A stretch of 64,000 nucleotides of DNA from contig JAEWYT010000105.1 in assembly GCA_023458595.1 (NCBI GenBank), positions 1 through 64,000 on the forward strand, read 5' to 3'. Shown piece by piece: positions 42,661 through 50,526 of the stretch. The stretch comes from Pseudomonadota bacterium. Its GTDB lineage: Bacteria; Pseudomonadota; Alphaproteobacteria; Rhizobiales; Tepidamorphaceae. Positions within the stretch are counted from its first letter, which is position 1. Each line of letters opens with the position of its first letter. The notes below the pieces were generated by a model, which was not told the origin of the DNA, did not search any database, and was given only the letters and a program-made list of their open reading frames with translations. Both the position numbers and the translations under genes were made by a program.

Positions 42661-42753
42661 CGATGCTCTTCGCCTGCCTTACGTCTCCGGTACGCCCTTA
42701 CGGGAGGCCGTACCGAGTAGCGCGAGCGTATGCCTTCGGCGGCTTAGATAGGA

Positions 42754-42770
42754 TTAAGCAAGGTGGTTAA
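42754..42770 (-). promoter_or_regulatory. Spaced TTAA pair before the GGDEF-EAL gene
   Basis: Two TTAA boxes at 42754 and 42767 are 13 bases apart start to start, the same N9 spacing as the outer boxes of the beta-barrel promoters. They lie about 95 bases upstream of the GGDEF-EAL start. This may be a variant CtrA site; N9 instead of N7 makes the call weak. Confidence 0.3.
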
Positions 42771-42798
42771 CGAAAGCGGCACTTGGCCGCGGCGAACC

Positions 42799-43497
42799 TC
42801 AGACAGGCTCGTTCGGGAAGGCGAGTTCGTGCCGGTTGCGCCACTCCGGACCCACATAATTGATGATGAGTGAGCGGCGGATGCCCGGAATCGCGCGTTT
42901 CTCGAAGCCGTGCCAGGTGTTCCCGGCGGGAACGAAGACGAAGCCCTGGTTGAATGCCGCCGGCGACGTCCCGGCGTGGGTATGGGTCTCGTCATCCTCG
43001 TAGATGTCGGTGCCCAGCGTCTCCGCGTTCGGCAGGTCGATCAGGTAGTGCAGGAAGGTGATGCGCTTCGGGCCGATGTCGGTATGCGGCTCCAGCCAGA
43101 AGCCGTCGCGGTCCTGGGCGTATTCGATACGCAGCGAGGAGCCGTCGAGGTCGGCGCCGGTTACTTGCTTGATCGCGGCGATGCAATCGGGATGTTGCAT
43201 CGCCTCGGCGATTGCGGAGCAGACCGGATACTCGGCCTGATTCTCCCGCGAGAAGAAAATACGGGTCGAGTTGTGAGTGTCGCGCTTGCCGTCCGTGTCG
43301 TCGATCACCGGCGCGGGGAACGGCAGAACGGGGATGGCGCGGGCGGTGGCCAGCGGCATCACGTCGTTCAGGATCCAGTGCGGATAGGGCCGGTCGTGGC
43401 GTGCCGACTGGCGGAAGGAGCGGATGATCGTCTCGCGGATATCGTCGGCTGAATTCGGCGCGGGCGCGCGGCTCACGAGAAGGCTCTGGTCGTTCAT
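42799..43497 (-). CDS. 2-oxoglutarate/Fe(II) oxygenase family protein
   Basis: The 232-residue protein shows the double-stranded beta-helix metal site: H and D in EPHTDIGPK (near residue 138), and the distal His in NTWHGFEKR near residue 193, with the 2OG-binding Arg in GIRRSLIINYV. The motif order H-x-D ... H ... R is as expected. Substrate unknown; such small oxygenases hydroxylate proteins, peptides or small molecules. No neighbouring gene suggests a pathway. Start at 43497 (MNDQSLLVS). Confidence 0.88.
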   Translation of the reverse strand: MNDQSLLVSRAPAPNSADDIRETIIRSFRQSARHDRPYPHWILNDVMPLATARAIPVLPFPAPVIDDTDGKRDTHNSTRIFFSRENQAEYPVCSAIAEAMQHPDCIAAIKQVTGADLDGSSLRIEYAQDRDGFWLEPHTDIGPKRITFLHYLIDLPNAETLGTDIYEDDETHTHAGTSPAAFNQGFVFVPAGNTWHGFEKRAIPGIRRSLIINYVGPEWRNRHELAFPNEPV

Positions 43498-43597
43498 GCG
43501 ATAGCCGGTCCGTACAAGTGGATTTGCGCCCGGGTGGCGGCCAACGCGTCGCTGCGGCTGGCCCGAGCGTCCTGCCCCCGGCTCGGTCGCGGACCGA

Positions 43598-43673
43598 TGG
43601 CGCCCCCTAGGGGACTCGAACCCCTGTTTCCGCCGTGAGAGGGCGGCGTCCTAGACCGCTAGACGAAGGGGGC
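43598..43673 (-). tRNA. tRNA-Glu (CTC anticodon)
   Basis: Read leftward from 43673, the 7-bp acceptor GCCCCCT pairs with AGGGGGC, the anticodon stem CCGCC/GGCGG encloses the loop CTCTCAC (anticodon CTC), and GGTTCGAGTCC forms the T arm. Discriminator G and an encoded CCA (43598-43600) complete the molecule. The gene stands alone between a 2OG oxygenase and a membrane protein. Confidence 0.97.
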
Positions 43674-43762
43674 GGCGATCACGATCCACGCGATCGGTCG
43701 GATATAGACCGTAACCCTTGGCCCCGCAAGGGCCGTCGCTGCGGGCGGATACGGAATTCGGA

Positions 43763-44137
43763 CTAGCGTGCGAGATTGCCGCCGATGACGTTGAGCACCT
43801 TGCCCGAGCGCAGGTCGACGACGACGACGGCGTGGCCCTGCGGGCGTTTGAGGACGATCGCCATTCGGCTGCCGTCGAGGGCGGTGGAGACCACTTCGGC
43901 GTCCGGACCAAGCAGCTTGGCGACGTCGTCGGGCACCACGACGGCCACCGGGGCCACCTCGGCGGTCCGCCCGCCGCCCGACATCCGGTTGACGATCGTG
44001 GCGAAGATGACGATCAATCCAAGCACGATCAGGACGCCCATGGCGATTACGGCGATCTTCAGCGAGCGGTAGTTGCGCTCGGCCCAGGTGCCGCTGGATG
44101 CGTCGGAACTCGTGTCGGGGGCTCGGGAAGCGGTCAT
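43763..44137 (-). CDS. Small single-pass membrane protein opposite rluD
   Basis: The 124-residue protein has a transmembrane helix near residues 30-52 (IAVIAMGVLIVLGLIVIF) and a C-terminal region with DVAKLLGPDAEVVSTALDGSRMAIVLKRPQG and VVDLRSGKVLNVIGG, which reads like beta strands of a small periplasmic domain. Similar small proteins lie opposite rluD in other alphaproteobacteria, by memory; no function is known. Its ATG at 44137 shares two bases with the rluD ATG on the other strand. No ribosome site is visible for the ATG at 44137, so a later start inside the frame is possible. Confidence 0.65.
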   Translation of the reverse strand: MTASRAPDTSSDASSGTWAERNYRSLKIAVIAMGVLIVLGLIVIFATIVNRMSGGGRTAEVAPVAVVVPDDVAKLLGPDAEVVSTALDGSRMAIVLKRPQGHAVVVVDLRSGKVLNVIGGNLAR

Positions 44138-45146
44138 GGAGCGCGATGACGAAAAGATCTCGGTGACGGTGCGGGCCGATGCCGCCGACGAGCGGCTCGA
44201 TCGCGTTCTCGCCGAACTGCTTCCCCGGTTCAGCCGCTCGCGGCTGCAGGCGCTCATCCGCGCGGGCCGGGTGACGATCGGCGGCCGGACGATAGTCGAG
44301 CCGAAATACAGGGTCAATGTAACGCCTGGGGCGGAGACGGAAATCACGGTTTCCGTGCCTCCGCCCGAGCCCGCGAAGCCGCAGCCGCAGGATATTCCGC
44401 TCGACGTCGTCTACGAGGACGAGGCGCTGATCGTGATCGACAAGCCGGCAGGGATCGTCGTGCATCCCGGCGCCGGCACGCCCGACGGGACGTTGGTCAA
44501 CGCGCTCCTGCACCATTGCGCCGGCAGTCTGTCGGGGATCGGGGGCGTGGAGCGTCCGGGCATCGTCCACCGGCTCGACAAGGACACCTCCGGACTGATG
44601 GTCGTCGCCAAGACCGACGAGGCGCATCGCTCGCTCGCCGAGCAGTTCGCCGACCACGGCCGGACCGGGGTGATGGAACGGGGCTACAAGGCGCTCGTCT
44701 GGGGCGTTCCGACCCGAAAGTACGACACGATCGATGCGCCGATCGCCCGTTCGCCGCAGAATCCGGAGAAAATGGCGGTGCGGCAGGGCGGGCGGGCGGC
44801 CGTTACCCACTACGAGGTGCTGGAGGTATTCGCGGGCGCGAACGGCAGTCCCGTGGCGAGCCTCGTCGAATGCCGGCTGGAGACCGGCCGGACCCATCAG
44901 ATACGCGTCCATATGGCCCATCTGGGCCATCCGATCCTCGGCGACCCGGTCTACGGGGCCGGTTTCCGCTCGAAATCCGGCCTTTTGACCGATCGGCAGC
45001 GAAATTCGCTCGATTCCCTTGGAAGGCAGGCACTGCATGCCTATCTATTGACGTTCGCTCATCCGGTGACGGGGGAGACGATGCGGTTCGAAAGCGGCTT
45101 TCCCGCCGATATGCAGGCCCTCGTCGACGCTCTCGCGGAAGAGTGA
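44136..45146 (+). CDS. rluD: Ribosomal large-subunit pseudouridine synthase RluD
   Basis: RluD modifies helix 69 of 23S rRNA at the subunit interface and helps ribosome assembly. The 336-residue protein has an N-terminal S4 RNA-binding domain (about 10-75) and a pseudouridine synthase domain with the catalytic Asp in HRLDKDTSGLM near residue 146, and later RTHQIRVHM near residue 255. The length and both domains match RluD rather than shorter RluA. The ATG at 44136 follows a GGGAAG site. rpoH follows on the same strand about 125 bases later. Confidence 0.93.
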   Translation: MERDDEKISVTVRADAADERLDRVLAELLPRFSRSRLQALIRAGRVTIGGRTIVEPKYRVNVTPGAETEITVSVPPPEPAKPQPQDIPLDVVYEDEALIVIDKPAGIVVHPGAGTPDGTLVNALLHHCAGSLSGIGGVERPGIVHRLDKDTSGLMVVAKTDEAHRSLAEQFADHGRTGVMERGYKALVWGVPTRKYDTIDAPIARSPQNPEKMAVRQGGRAAVTHYEVLEVFAGANGSPVASLVECRLETGRTHQIRVHMAHLGHPILGDPVYGAGFRSKSGLLTDRQRNSLDSLGRQALHAYLLTFAHPVTGETMRFESGFPADMQALVDALAEE

Positions 45147-45191
45147 ACGAGATGGGGGCGTTTTTCTGACACAATAAGCCCCTCCAATACA

Positions 45192-45252
45192 GGACTTGGC
45201 TAGTTCCAGGACCTGCGAAGACGGTTGCCCAAGTCCGGGGACCGTTCGCAGG
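45192..45252 (+). promoter_or_regulatory. Structured 5' leader of rpoH with candidate pseudoknot
   Basis: A strong hairpin pairs CCTGCGAA (45212-45219) with TTCGCAGG (45245-45252), extended by CGGT/ACCG and CCC/GGG. Its six-base loop AAGTCC (45231-45236) is exactly complementary to GGACTT at 45192-45197, and an eight-base match (GGACTTGG with CCAAGTCC) extends it. The structure ends nine bases before the GAGGAGG ribosome site at 45261-45267. A possible promoter with CTGACA at 45166 and AATAC near 45186 would place the start close to 45192. Confidence 0.55.
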
Positions 45253-45271
45253 GGCCGCAAGAGGAGGAAAG

Positions 45272-46165
45272 ATGGCCAATATCGCACTTCCCGCCATTAC
45301 GGCGGAGGGCGGACTGTCGAGGTATCTCTCGGAGATCCGCCGCTTCCCGATGCTCGAGCCCGACGAGGAGTACATGCTCGCCAAGAGCTGGCGTGAGCAT
45401 GGCGACCGCGAGGCCGCGCACAAGCTCGTCACCAGCCACCTGCGCCTCGTGGCCAAGATCGCCATGGGCTATCGCGGCTACGGGCTGCCGATCGGAGAGA
45501 TCGTTTCGGAAGGCAATGTTGGCCTGATGCAGGCCGTCAAGCGGTTCGAGCCGGAGAAAGGATTCCGGCTCGCTACATACGCCATGTGGTGGATCCGCGC
45601 TTCCATCCAGGAATACATCCTGCGCTCGTGGAGCCTGGTGAAGATGGGCACCACAGCGAACCAGAAGAAGCTGTTCTTCAACCTGCGCAAGGTGAAGGGC
45701 CAGATCGCCGCGCTCGATGAAGGCGACCTCAAGCCCGAGCAGGTGAGCGAGATCGCGACGCGCCTCGGCGTTCCCGAGGAGGACGTTGTGTCGATGAACC
45801 GGCGCCTTTCGGGCGACGCCTCGCTCAATGCGCCGCTGCGCGCCGACGGCGAGTCCGGCTCCGAATGGCAGGACTGGCTGGTCGACGACCAGGACGATCA
45901 GGAGACCCTGCTCGCTGAGAGCGAGGAGCTCGATAACCGCAAGAAGATGCTCGCCAACGCGATCGAGGTGCTGAATGATCGTGAGAAGCGCATCTTCATA
46001 GCCCGCCGGCTAGACGACAATCCGCTGACGCTCGAGGAGTTGTCGGAGGAATTCGGCGTCTCCCGCGAGCGCGTCCGCCAGATCGAGGTGCGCGCCTTCG
46101 AGAAGGTCCAGAAGGCGGTCACCGACGCGGCGAAGAAGCTCGAGGCCGGCGAACCCGTCGCGTAG
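45272..46165 (+). CDS. rpoH: Heat-shock sigma factor RpoH
   Basis: RpoH is the sigma-32 type factor that transcribes chaperone and protease genes. The 297-residue protein has region 1.2-2 with HLRLVAKIAMGYRGYGLPIGE near residue 55, the RpoH box QKKLFFNLRKVKGQI near residue 130 and region 4 with an HTH (EEFGVSRERVRQIEVRAFEK near residue 265). The box identifies RpoH rather than RpoD or RpoS. Many Rhizobiales carry two rpoH genes; this window shows one. A structured leader precedes it and a terminator follows. Confidence 0.96.
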   Translation: MANIALPAITAEGGLSRYLSEIRRFPMLEPDEEYMLAKSWREHGDREAAHKLVTSHLRLVAKIAMGYRGYGLPIGEIVSEGNVGLMQAVKRFEPEKGFRLATYAMWWIRASIQEYILRSWSLVKMGTTANQKKLFFNLRKVKGQIAALDEGDLKPEQVSEIATRLGVPEEDVVSMNRRLSGDASLNAPLRADGESGSEWQDWLVDDQDDQETLLAESEELDNRKKMLANAIEVLNDREKRIFIARRLDDNPLTLEELSEEFGVSRERVRQIEVRAFEKVQKAVTDAAKKLEAGEPVA

Positions 46166-46190
46166 GCGAGACCCATCGAACACGCTTTCA

Positions 46191-46221
46191 GGGCGCGGGA
46201 GCAATCCCGCGTCCTTCGTTT
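46191..46221 (+). terminator. Rho-independent terminator of rpoH
   Basis: GGGCGCGGGA and TCCCGCGTCC form a ten-base stem (46191-46200 with 46205-46214) around GCAA, followed by TTCGTTTTT. Confidence 0.85.
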
Positions 46222-46313
46222 TTCAAGCAATTTCGGAGGCGACAACTCAGCAAGATTTGTCATTCCGGCCCGTGCCATGGTCTCGTTCAGCGAACGAACG
46301 AGGCTGGGCGACG

Positions 46314-47195
46314 ATGGATCAGGCAATGACCGGGGCTGCTAACTACGAGGACCGCTTCAACCGGGTGGCGGAGTACATCTACGCGCATCTGGACGACGAC
46401 ATCGACCTCCTGACGCTTTCCGACGTTGCCTGCCTGTCGCCGTACCACTGGCACCGCATCTATCACGCCGTTCGCGGCGAGACGATCGCGGCCACGGTGA
46501 AACGGCTGCGGCTCAACCGGGCCGCCGGTTACCTCGCCGACACGACGATGCCGCTTTCCGAGATCGCGGCGAAATCAGGCTATTCCAATCTTCAGTCCTT
46601 CTCTCGCACTTTCAAGGCCGCCTACGGCCTGCCGCCGGCGGAATACCGGAAGAACGGCAGCCACCGGCGGTTCCAGGACGCAACGAGAGAAGGGAGCCAC
46701 GCCATGTACGAAGTCGCCATCAGAACGGTCGGGAACCGCAAGGGGATCGGCATCGACCACACGGGCTCCTACATGGAGATCGACAAAGCGTTCGGGCAGC
46801 TGTTCGTCTGGCTCGGTGCACGCGGGCTGATCGGGCCGGCGACGCACATGGTCGCTGTCTACTACAGCGACCCGTCCTCGGTAGCGGAAGCCGAGCTCAG
46901 GTCGCGGGCCTGCGTCTATGTCGACGGGCCGGTCGCGCTCGAGGCTCCGGTGGTCGAGACCGATATCCCCGGCGGCGAGCACGCAGTGCTGCGCCATGTC
47001 GGGCCCTATGCCGACATGCGCTCGGCCTACAACTGGCTTTACGGCACCTGGCTGCCGAATTCCGGCCGCGAGCCCGGTGATGCACCGGTGTTCGAGGAAT
47101 ATCTAAACAATCCGCGCGACACCGCGCCCGCCGATCTCGTCACCGAGATCTGGCTGCCGCTGAGGGCCGGGGTGATGAGCGGAGCGGCGGCGTGA
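46314..47195 (+). CDS. AraC-type regulator with GyrI-like effector domain
   Basis: The 293-residue protein has an N-terminal AraC/XylS double helix-turn-helix (about residues 8-105; ISPYHWHRIYH-type first HTH and AAKSGYSNLQSFSRTFKAAYG second) and a C-terminal GyrI-like/BmrR-type effector domain from about 130, ending LVTEIWLPLR. This is the Rob/SoxS-like arrangement used by multidrug-sensing regulators. The stop overlaps the next gene (GTGA), so they are coupled. The start at 46314 is chosen; 46326 is a nearby alternative. Confidence 0.88.
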   Translation: MDQAMTGAANYEDRFNRVAEYIYAHLDDDIDLLTLSDVACLSPYHWHRIYHAVRGETIAATVKRLRLNRAAGYLADTTMPLSEIAAKSGYSNLQSFSRTFKAAYGLPPAEYRKNGSHRRFQDATREGSHAMYEVAIRTVGNRKGIGIDHTGSYMEIDKAFGQLFVWLGARGLIGPATHMVAVYYSDPSSVAEAELRSRACVYVDGPVALEAPVVETDIPGGEHAVLRHVGPYADMRSAYNWLYGTWLPNSGREPGDAPVFEEYLNNPRDTAPADLVTEIWLPLRAGVMSGAAA

Positions 47196-47602
47196 AGAAG
47201 AGCTGGAGCGACAAACTCGCCGATCCGACGCCGCATGTCGTGAAGCCCGCGCCGATCGACATCGCCGGCATGACGAAAGGCGAGATCATGCTGGTGCCGA
47301 CGCCGGCCCTGGTCGACCGGCTCATCAGGAAGATCCCGCGCGGGCGGAGTGTCAATGTGAGGAGCCTGCGGTACGAACTCGCCCGGATGCACGGTGCGGA
47401 GGTGACCTGCCCGATCACGACGGGCTACCACCTGCGCACGGTTGCGGAGGCCGCCTGCGAGCGGCTGCAGCAGGGGGCAACAGTCGACGAGGTTACGCCG
47501 TTCTGGCGGGTTCTGGACGCGAGGACGCCGACGACGAAGCGGATCTCCTGCGGGGCGGCGTTCGTCGCGGAGCAGAGGGCGAAAGAGAGACTGGTTCCGT
47601 AG
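47192..47602 (+). CDS. MGMT-like protein coupled to an AraC/GyrI regulator
   Basis: The 136-residue protein starts with GTG overlapping the stop of the regulator. It contains VPTPALVDRLIRKIPRGRSVNV, CPITTGYHLRTVAEAA and PFWRVLDARTPTTKR, which recall the DNA-binding domain of O6-alkylguanine-DNA transferases, but the PCHRV active-site motif is absent: PFWRV takes its place. So it is probably not an active alkyltransferase. It could resemble alkyltransferase-like proteins that bind damage without repair. The assignment is weak and rests on fold resemblance. Confidence 0.55.
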   Translation: MKKSWSDKLADPTPHVVKPAPIDIAGMTKGEIMLVPTPALVDRLIRKIPRGRSVNVRSLRYELARMHGAEVTCPITTGYHLRTVAEAACERLQQGATVDEVTPFWRVLDARTPTTKRISCGAAFVAEQRAKERLVP

Positions 47603-47617
47603 TGCCTGTCCTCGGCC

Positions 47618-50215
47618 TTACCGGCCGATCGCCTTCTTCACGAAATCGCCGGGGCCCCCCGAAATCAGCGTCGCGCAGTCCACCAGCACGCGCGGCAGCG
47701 CGAGGCCGCCGGGCAGGGCGAGATAGCGCGGCGTCCAGACGGGATGGAACTTGTCCTTGTACGCCCTCAGCCCCGTGAAATTGTAGAGCGCCGAACCGTG
47801 GGCGAAGAGGAAGTTGCCGACCTTGTGCCAGGTCGGCGCGAGCGGATGATGCTCGAAGCCGGACAGCGGCGCCATTCCGAGGTCGAACCACTCGTAGCCC
47901 TCCGTCTTGGCTGCGAGCATCAGCTCGGCGAACAGGTAGTCCATCGTGCCGTAGGGCGAGACGGTGCGGTGGCGCATCAGGTCGACGGAGAACTCGGCCT
48001 TGTCGATGCCGGAGCGCAGGATGTTGGCGAAGGCGACGAGGCGGCCTTCGGTGCGGACCACGGCGATGTCGAAGTTCCTCAGATAGTCCTCCGAGAAGAA
48101 GCCCAGCGAGAAGCCCTTCTCGCCGCCGGTCTTGCCGGCGAGCCATTCGTCCGAAACCTCCTTCAGCTCGGGCAGCAGCGGACCGATATCCGCCTTCGGC
48201 ACGATCTCGAAGCTCGCGCCCTCGCGCTCGGCGCGCCGGATCGCATGGCGGAAATCCTTGTATTCCGGGCCTTCCAGCGAGAAGCCGGCGAGCGGGACGC
48301 GCGCCTCCTCGCCGAATTTCGTCGCGGTGAGGCCGAGATCGAGCATGAGCGGCAGCGCCGCGGCGCGGAACGAGTAGAAGACCGGCGTGCCGCCGTAGCT
48401 GTCGACGAGCTCGCGGAAGGCCCAGGCGGCCTCCTGCTTGCCTTCAGGCGTGCCGACCGGTTCGCCGAGGGCGATCCAGCTTGAGCCCTGGATCTGGTAC
48501 ATCACGAAGGCCGTTTCGTCGGGGGTGACGAGCAGGCGTTTGTCGCCGAGCAGGACGACACTCGACTCCGGGTCGTCGGAACAGTCGAGCAGACGTCGGA
48601 CCGCGTCGGGTACCGGCTGGGTCGACGGCCCGCTCGGCCGGGTCGGGGTCTGGATGCGCCAGATCAGGAACAGGAGGCTCGCGGCACCGACCACCACGAG
48701 GGCGCGCAGAAAGCGTGGCGCATCGCCGTCCCAGGCGAACTGCCACCACAGCTCGTCGCGGTACTCGACATGCCGGTAGGCGAAGAAGCCGAACCATGCG
48801 GCGATCACCAGCATCGCGCCGATCGCCGCTATCCAGGCGAGCGAGAAGGTGCCGGCGGAGAAGCCGGACCTGCGGTGGAAGGTGGCGCGCGCGCCGACGA
48901 CCGCTGCCAGCACCAATCCGAGCAGGATCGCCTCGACGTAGTCGAAGCCCTTGAGAAGCGACACGGAGATGGCGATCAGCAGGACGGCGACCGTCATGCG
49001 CCAGGCCACCGCCAACCGCCGCATGAGACCGCGCGACAGGATCAGGAGGCCGAGCCCGGCAATCGACGAGATCAGGTGCGAGGCCTCGATCACCGGCAGC
49101 GGCAGGACGTCCCGGAGGACGGCCATGTGCTCGATCCGCGCCGGGGTGACCGCGGAGAACAGGAGCAGGGCGCCGGCGAGGAAAACGCCCGCGCCGATCA
49201 GCTGCGGCGCCATCGCCCGGAGCACCGAGCCGGCGCGGCCGCCGAACACCGGGATATGGGTGACGCTGCTGAAGGCCGCCTCGGCGGCGACGAGCGCGCC
49301 GGCGATCGCCAGCGGCAGCACGAAGTAGAAGACGCGGAACAGTAGGACGGCGGCGAACAGGCCCGCCTTGGCCTCGTCGGGAACGGAGAGGATCAGCACC
49401 GCCTCGATGACGCCGAGGCCCCCCGGCACGTGGCTGGCGATGCCGATCGCGAAGGCGGCGACCGTGATGCCGGCGAAGGCGAGATAGTCGTAGGGCAGGG
49501 CGACGGGGACGAGCAGATAGAGCGCGGCGGAGACAGCGAGCACGTCGACGGTGGCGACCGCCCACTGGGTCAGCGCGATCGGCATGGTGGGGATCGGTAC
49601 CGAGAAGCGCCGGTACTCGAACGTCCCGCCGCCGCGCAGGGCGCAGAGGACGAAGTAGCCGATCACCGCCAGCGCGCCGGCGACCGCGAAGAGCCAGGGA
49701 ACCGTCGGCGGTAGGGAGACCGCGTAGGCGATCTGGTCGTACTCGAGAACCCCGGCGGCGACGAGGATTGTGGCCGCGCCGAATACGAAGGCGAGATGCG
49801 AATAGACGGTGATCAGAGCGATCTCGGACAGCGGCACGTCGAGCGCCGAATAGGCGCGGTAGCGTATCGAGCCGCCGGTCAGCAGCGCGAAACCTAGGGT
49901 GTTGGAGAAGGCGTAGGAGGTGAAGCCGGTCAGGAACACCTGGCGGGGCGGCGCCGTGCGGTCGACGACGCGTAGTGCCAGCCAGTCGTAGGAGGCAAGG
50001 CAGGCGTAGCCGACGGCGACGAGCACGAGCGACAGGAGGATGTTGGCCGACGGTACCGCATCAATCGCGCCGCGCACCTCGTGCAGGTTCACGTTCGCGA
50101 GTTGCCGGCGCAGCACGAAGACGGCGATAACCGCGATCACCACCGTGAATGCGGCGTTGGCGATCTGCCGGCCGCCGATCGCCCTGAACCGGGCCTTCCA
50201 GTCGGAGCGCGTCAT
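47618..50215 (-). CDS. mprF: Bifunctional lysylphosphatidylglycerol flippase/synthetase MprF (LpiA)
   Basis: MprF transfers an amino acid from aminoacyl-tRNA to phosphatidylglycerol and flips the product, raising resistance to cationic peptides and acid. The 865-residue protein has about 13-14 membrane segments in its first 530 residues (flippase, UPF0104) and a C-terminal DUF2156 synthase from about 560 with LLGDKRLLVTPDETAFVMY and GSALYNFTGLRAYKDKFHPVW. In Rhizobium the homologue LpiA is acid-induced. It is last in a leftward run of aminotransferase, GNAT and mprF with gaps of 11 and 6 bases. Confidence 0.93.
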   Translation of the reverse strand: MTRSDWKARFRAIGGRQIANAAFTVVIAVIAVFVLRRQLANVNLHEVRGAIDAVPSANILLSLVLVAVGYACLASYDWLALRVVDRTAPPRQVFLTGFTSYAFSNTLGFALLTGGSIRYRAYSALDVPLSEIALITVYSHLAFVFGAATILVAAGVLEYDQIAYAVSLPPTVPWLFAVAGALAVIGYFVLCALRGGGTFEYRRFSVPIPTMPIALTQWAVATVDVLAVSAALYLLVPVALPYDYLAFAGITVAAFAIGIASHVPGGLGVIEAVLILSVPDEAKAGLFAAVLLFRVFYFVLPLAIAGALVAAEAAFSSVTHIPVFGGRAGSVLRAMAPQLIGAGVFLAGALLLFSAVTPARIEHMAVLRDVLPLPVIEASHLISSIAGLGLLILSRGLMRRLAVAWRMTVAVLLIAISVSLLKGFDYVEAILLGLVLAAVVGARATFHRRSGFSAGTFSLAWIAAIGAMLVIAAWFGFFAYRHVEYRDELWWQFAWDGDAPRFLRALVVVGAASLLFLIWRIQTPTRPSGPSTQPVPDAVRRLLDCSDDPESSVVLLGDKRLLVTPDETAFVMYQIQGSSWIALGEPVGTPEGKQEAAWAFRELVDSYGGTPVFYSFRAAALPLMLDLGLTATKFGEEARVPLAGFSLEGPEYKDFRHAIRRAEREGASFEIVPKADIGPLLPELKEVSDEWLAGKTGGEKGFSLGFFSEDYLRNFDIAVVRTEGRLVAFANILRSGIDKAEFSVDLMRHRTVSPYGTMDYLFAELMLAAKTEGYEWFDLGMAPLSGFEHHPLAPTWHKVGNFLFAHGSALYNFTGLRAYKDKFHPVWTPRYLALPGGLALPRVLVDCATLISGGPGDFVKKAIGR

Positions 50216-50221
50216 TTGCAG

Positions 50222-50515
50222 TCAGTTGAGAACGTCGCGCCACTCCGGCGTGCGCTCGAACGTCGCCTTGGCGAACGGGCAGAAGGGAATGATCTTGAAA
50301 TCGCCTGCCCGGGCGTCCTCGACGATGCGGGCGACCAGGGCCTTCCCGACGCCCATACCGCGCATCTCGTCGGGCACGCCGGTGTGGTCGACTATGACGA
50401 GATGCGGATTGGCCCGCGAGAACGTCATCTCGGCGTTGGAAAGTCCCTCGATTCTGGCGACGTAGCGGCCCTTGGACGGGCCGTCCTCCAGCGTGATCGT
50501 TGGTTTCTCGACCAT
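50222..50515 (-). CDS. Small GNAT N-acetyltransferase (YjdJ-like)
   Basis: The 97-residue protein is the short GNAT type (PF14542 family). It has VDHTGVPDEMRGMGVGKALVAR, the acetyl-CoA-binding R-x-x-G-x-G motif, near residues 42-64 and ends with KIIPFCPFAKATFERTPEW, the usual tail of this family. Such proteins lack a full GNAT core and their substrate is unknown. It lies between the class IV aminotransferase and mprF in a probable operon. Confidence 0.88.
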   Translation of the reverse strand: MVEKPTITLEDGPSKGRYVARIEGLSNAEMTFSRANPHLVIVDHTGVPDEMRGMGVGKALVARIVEDARAGDFKIIPFCPFAKATFERTPEWRDVLN

Positions 50516-50526
50516 GGGCGCCTCCT

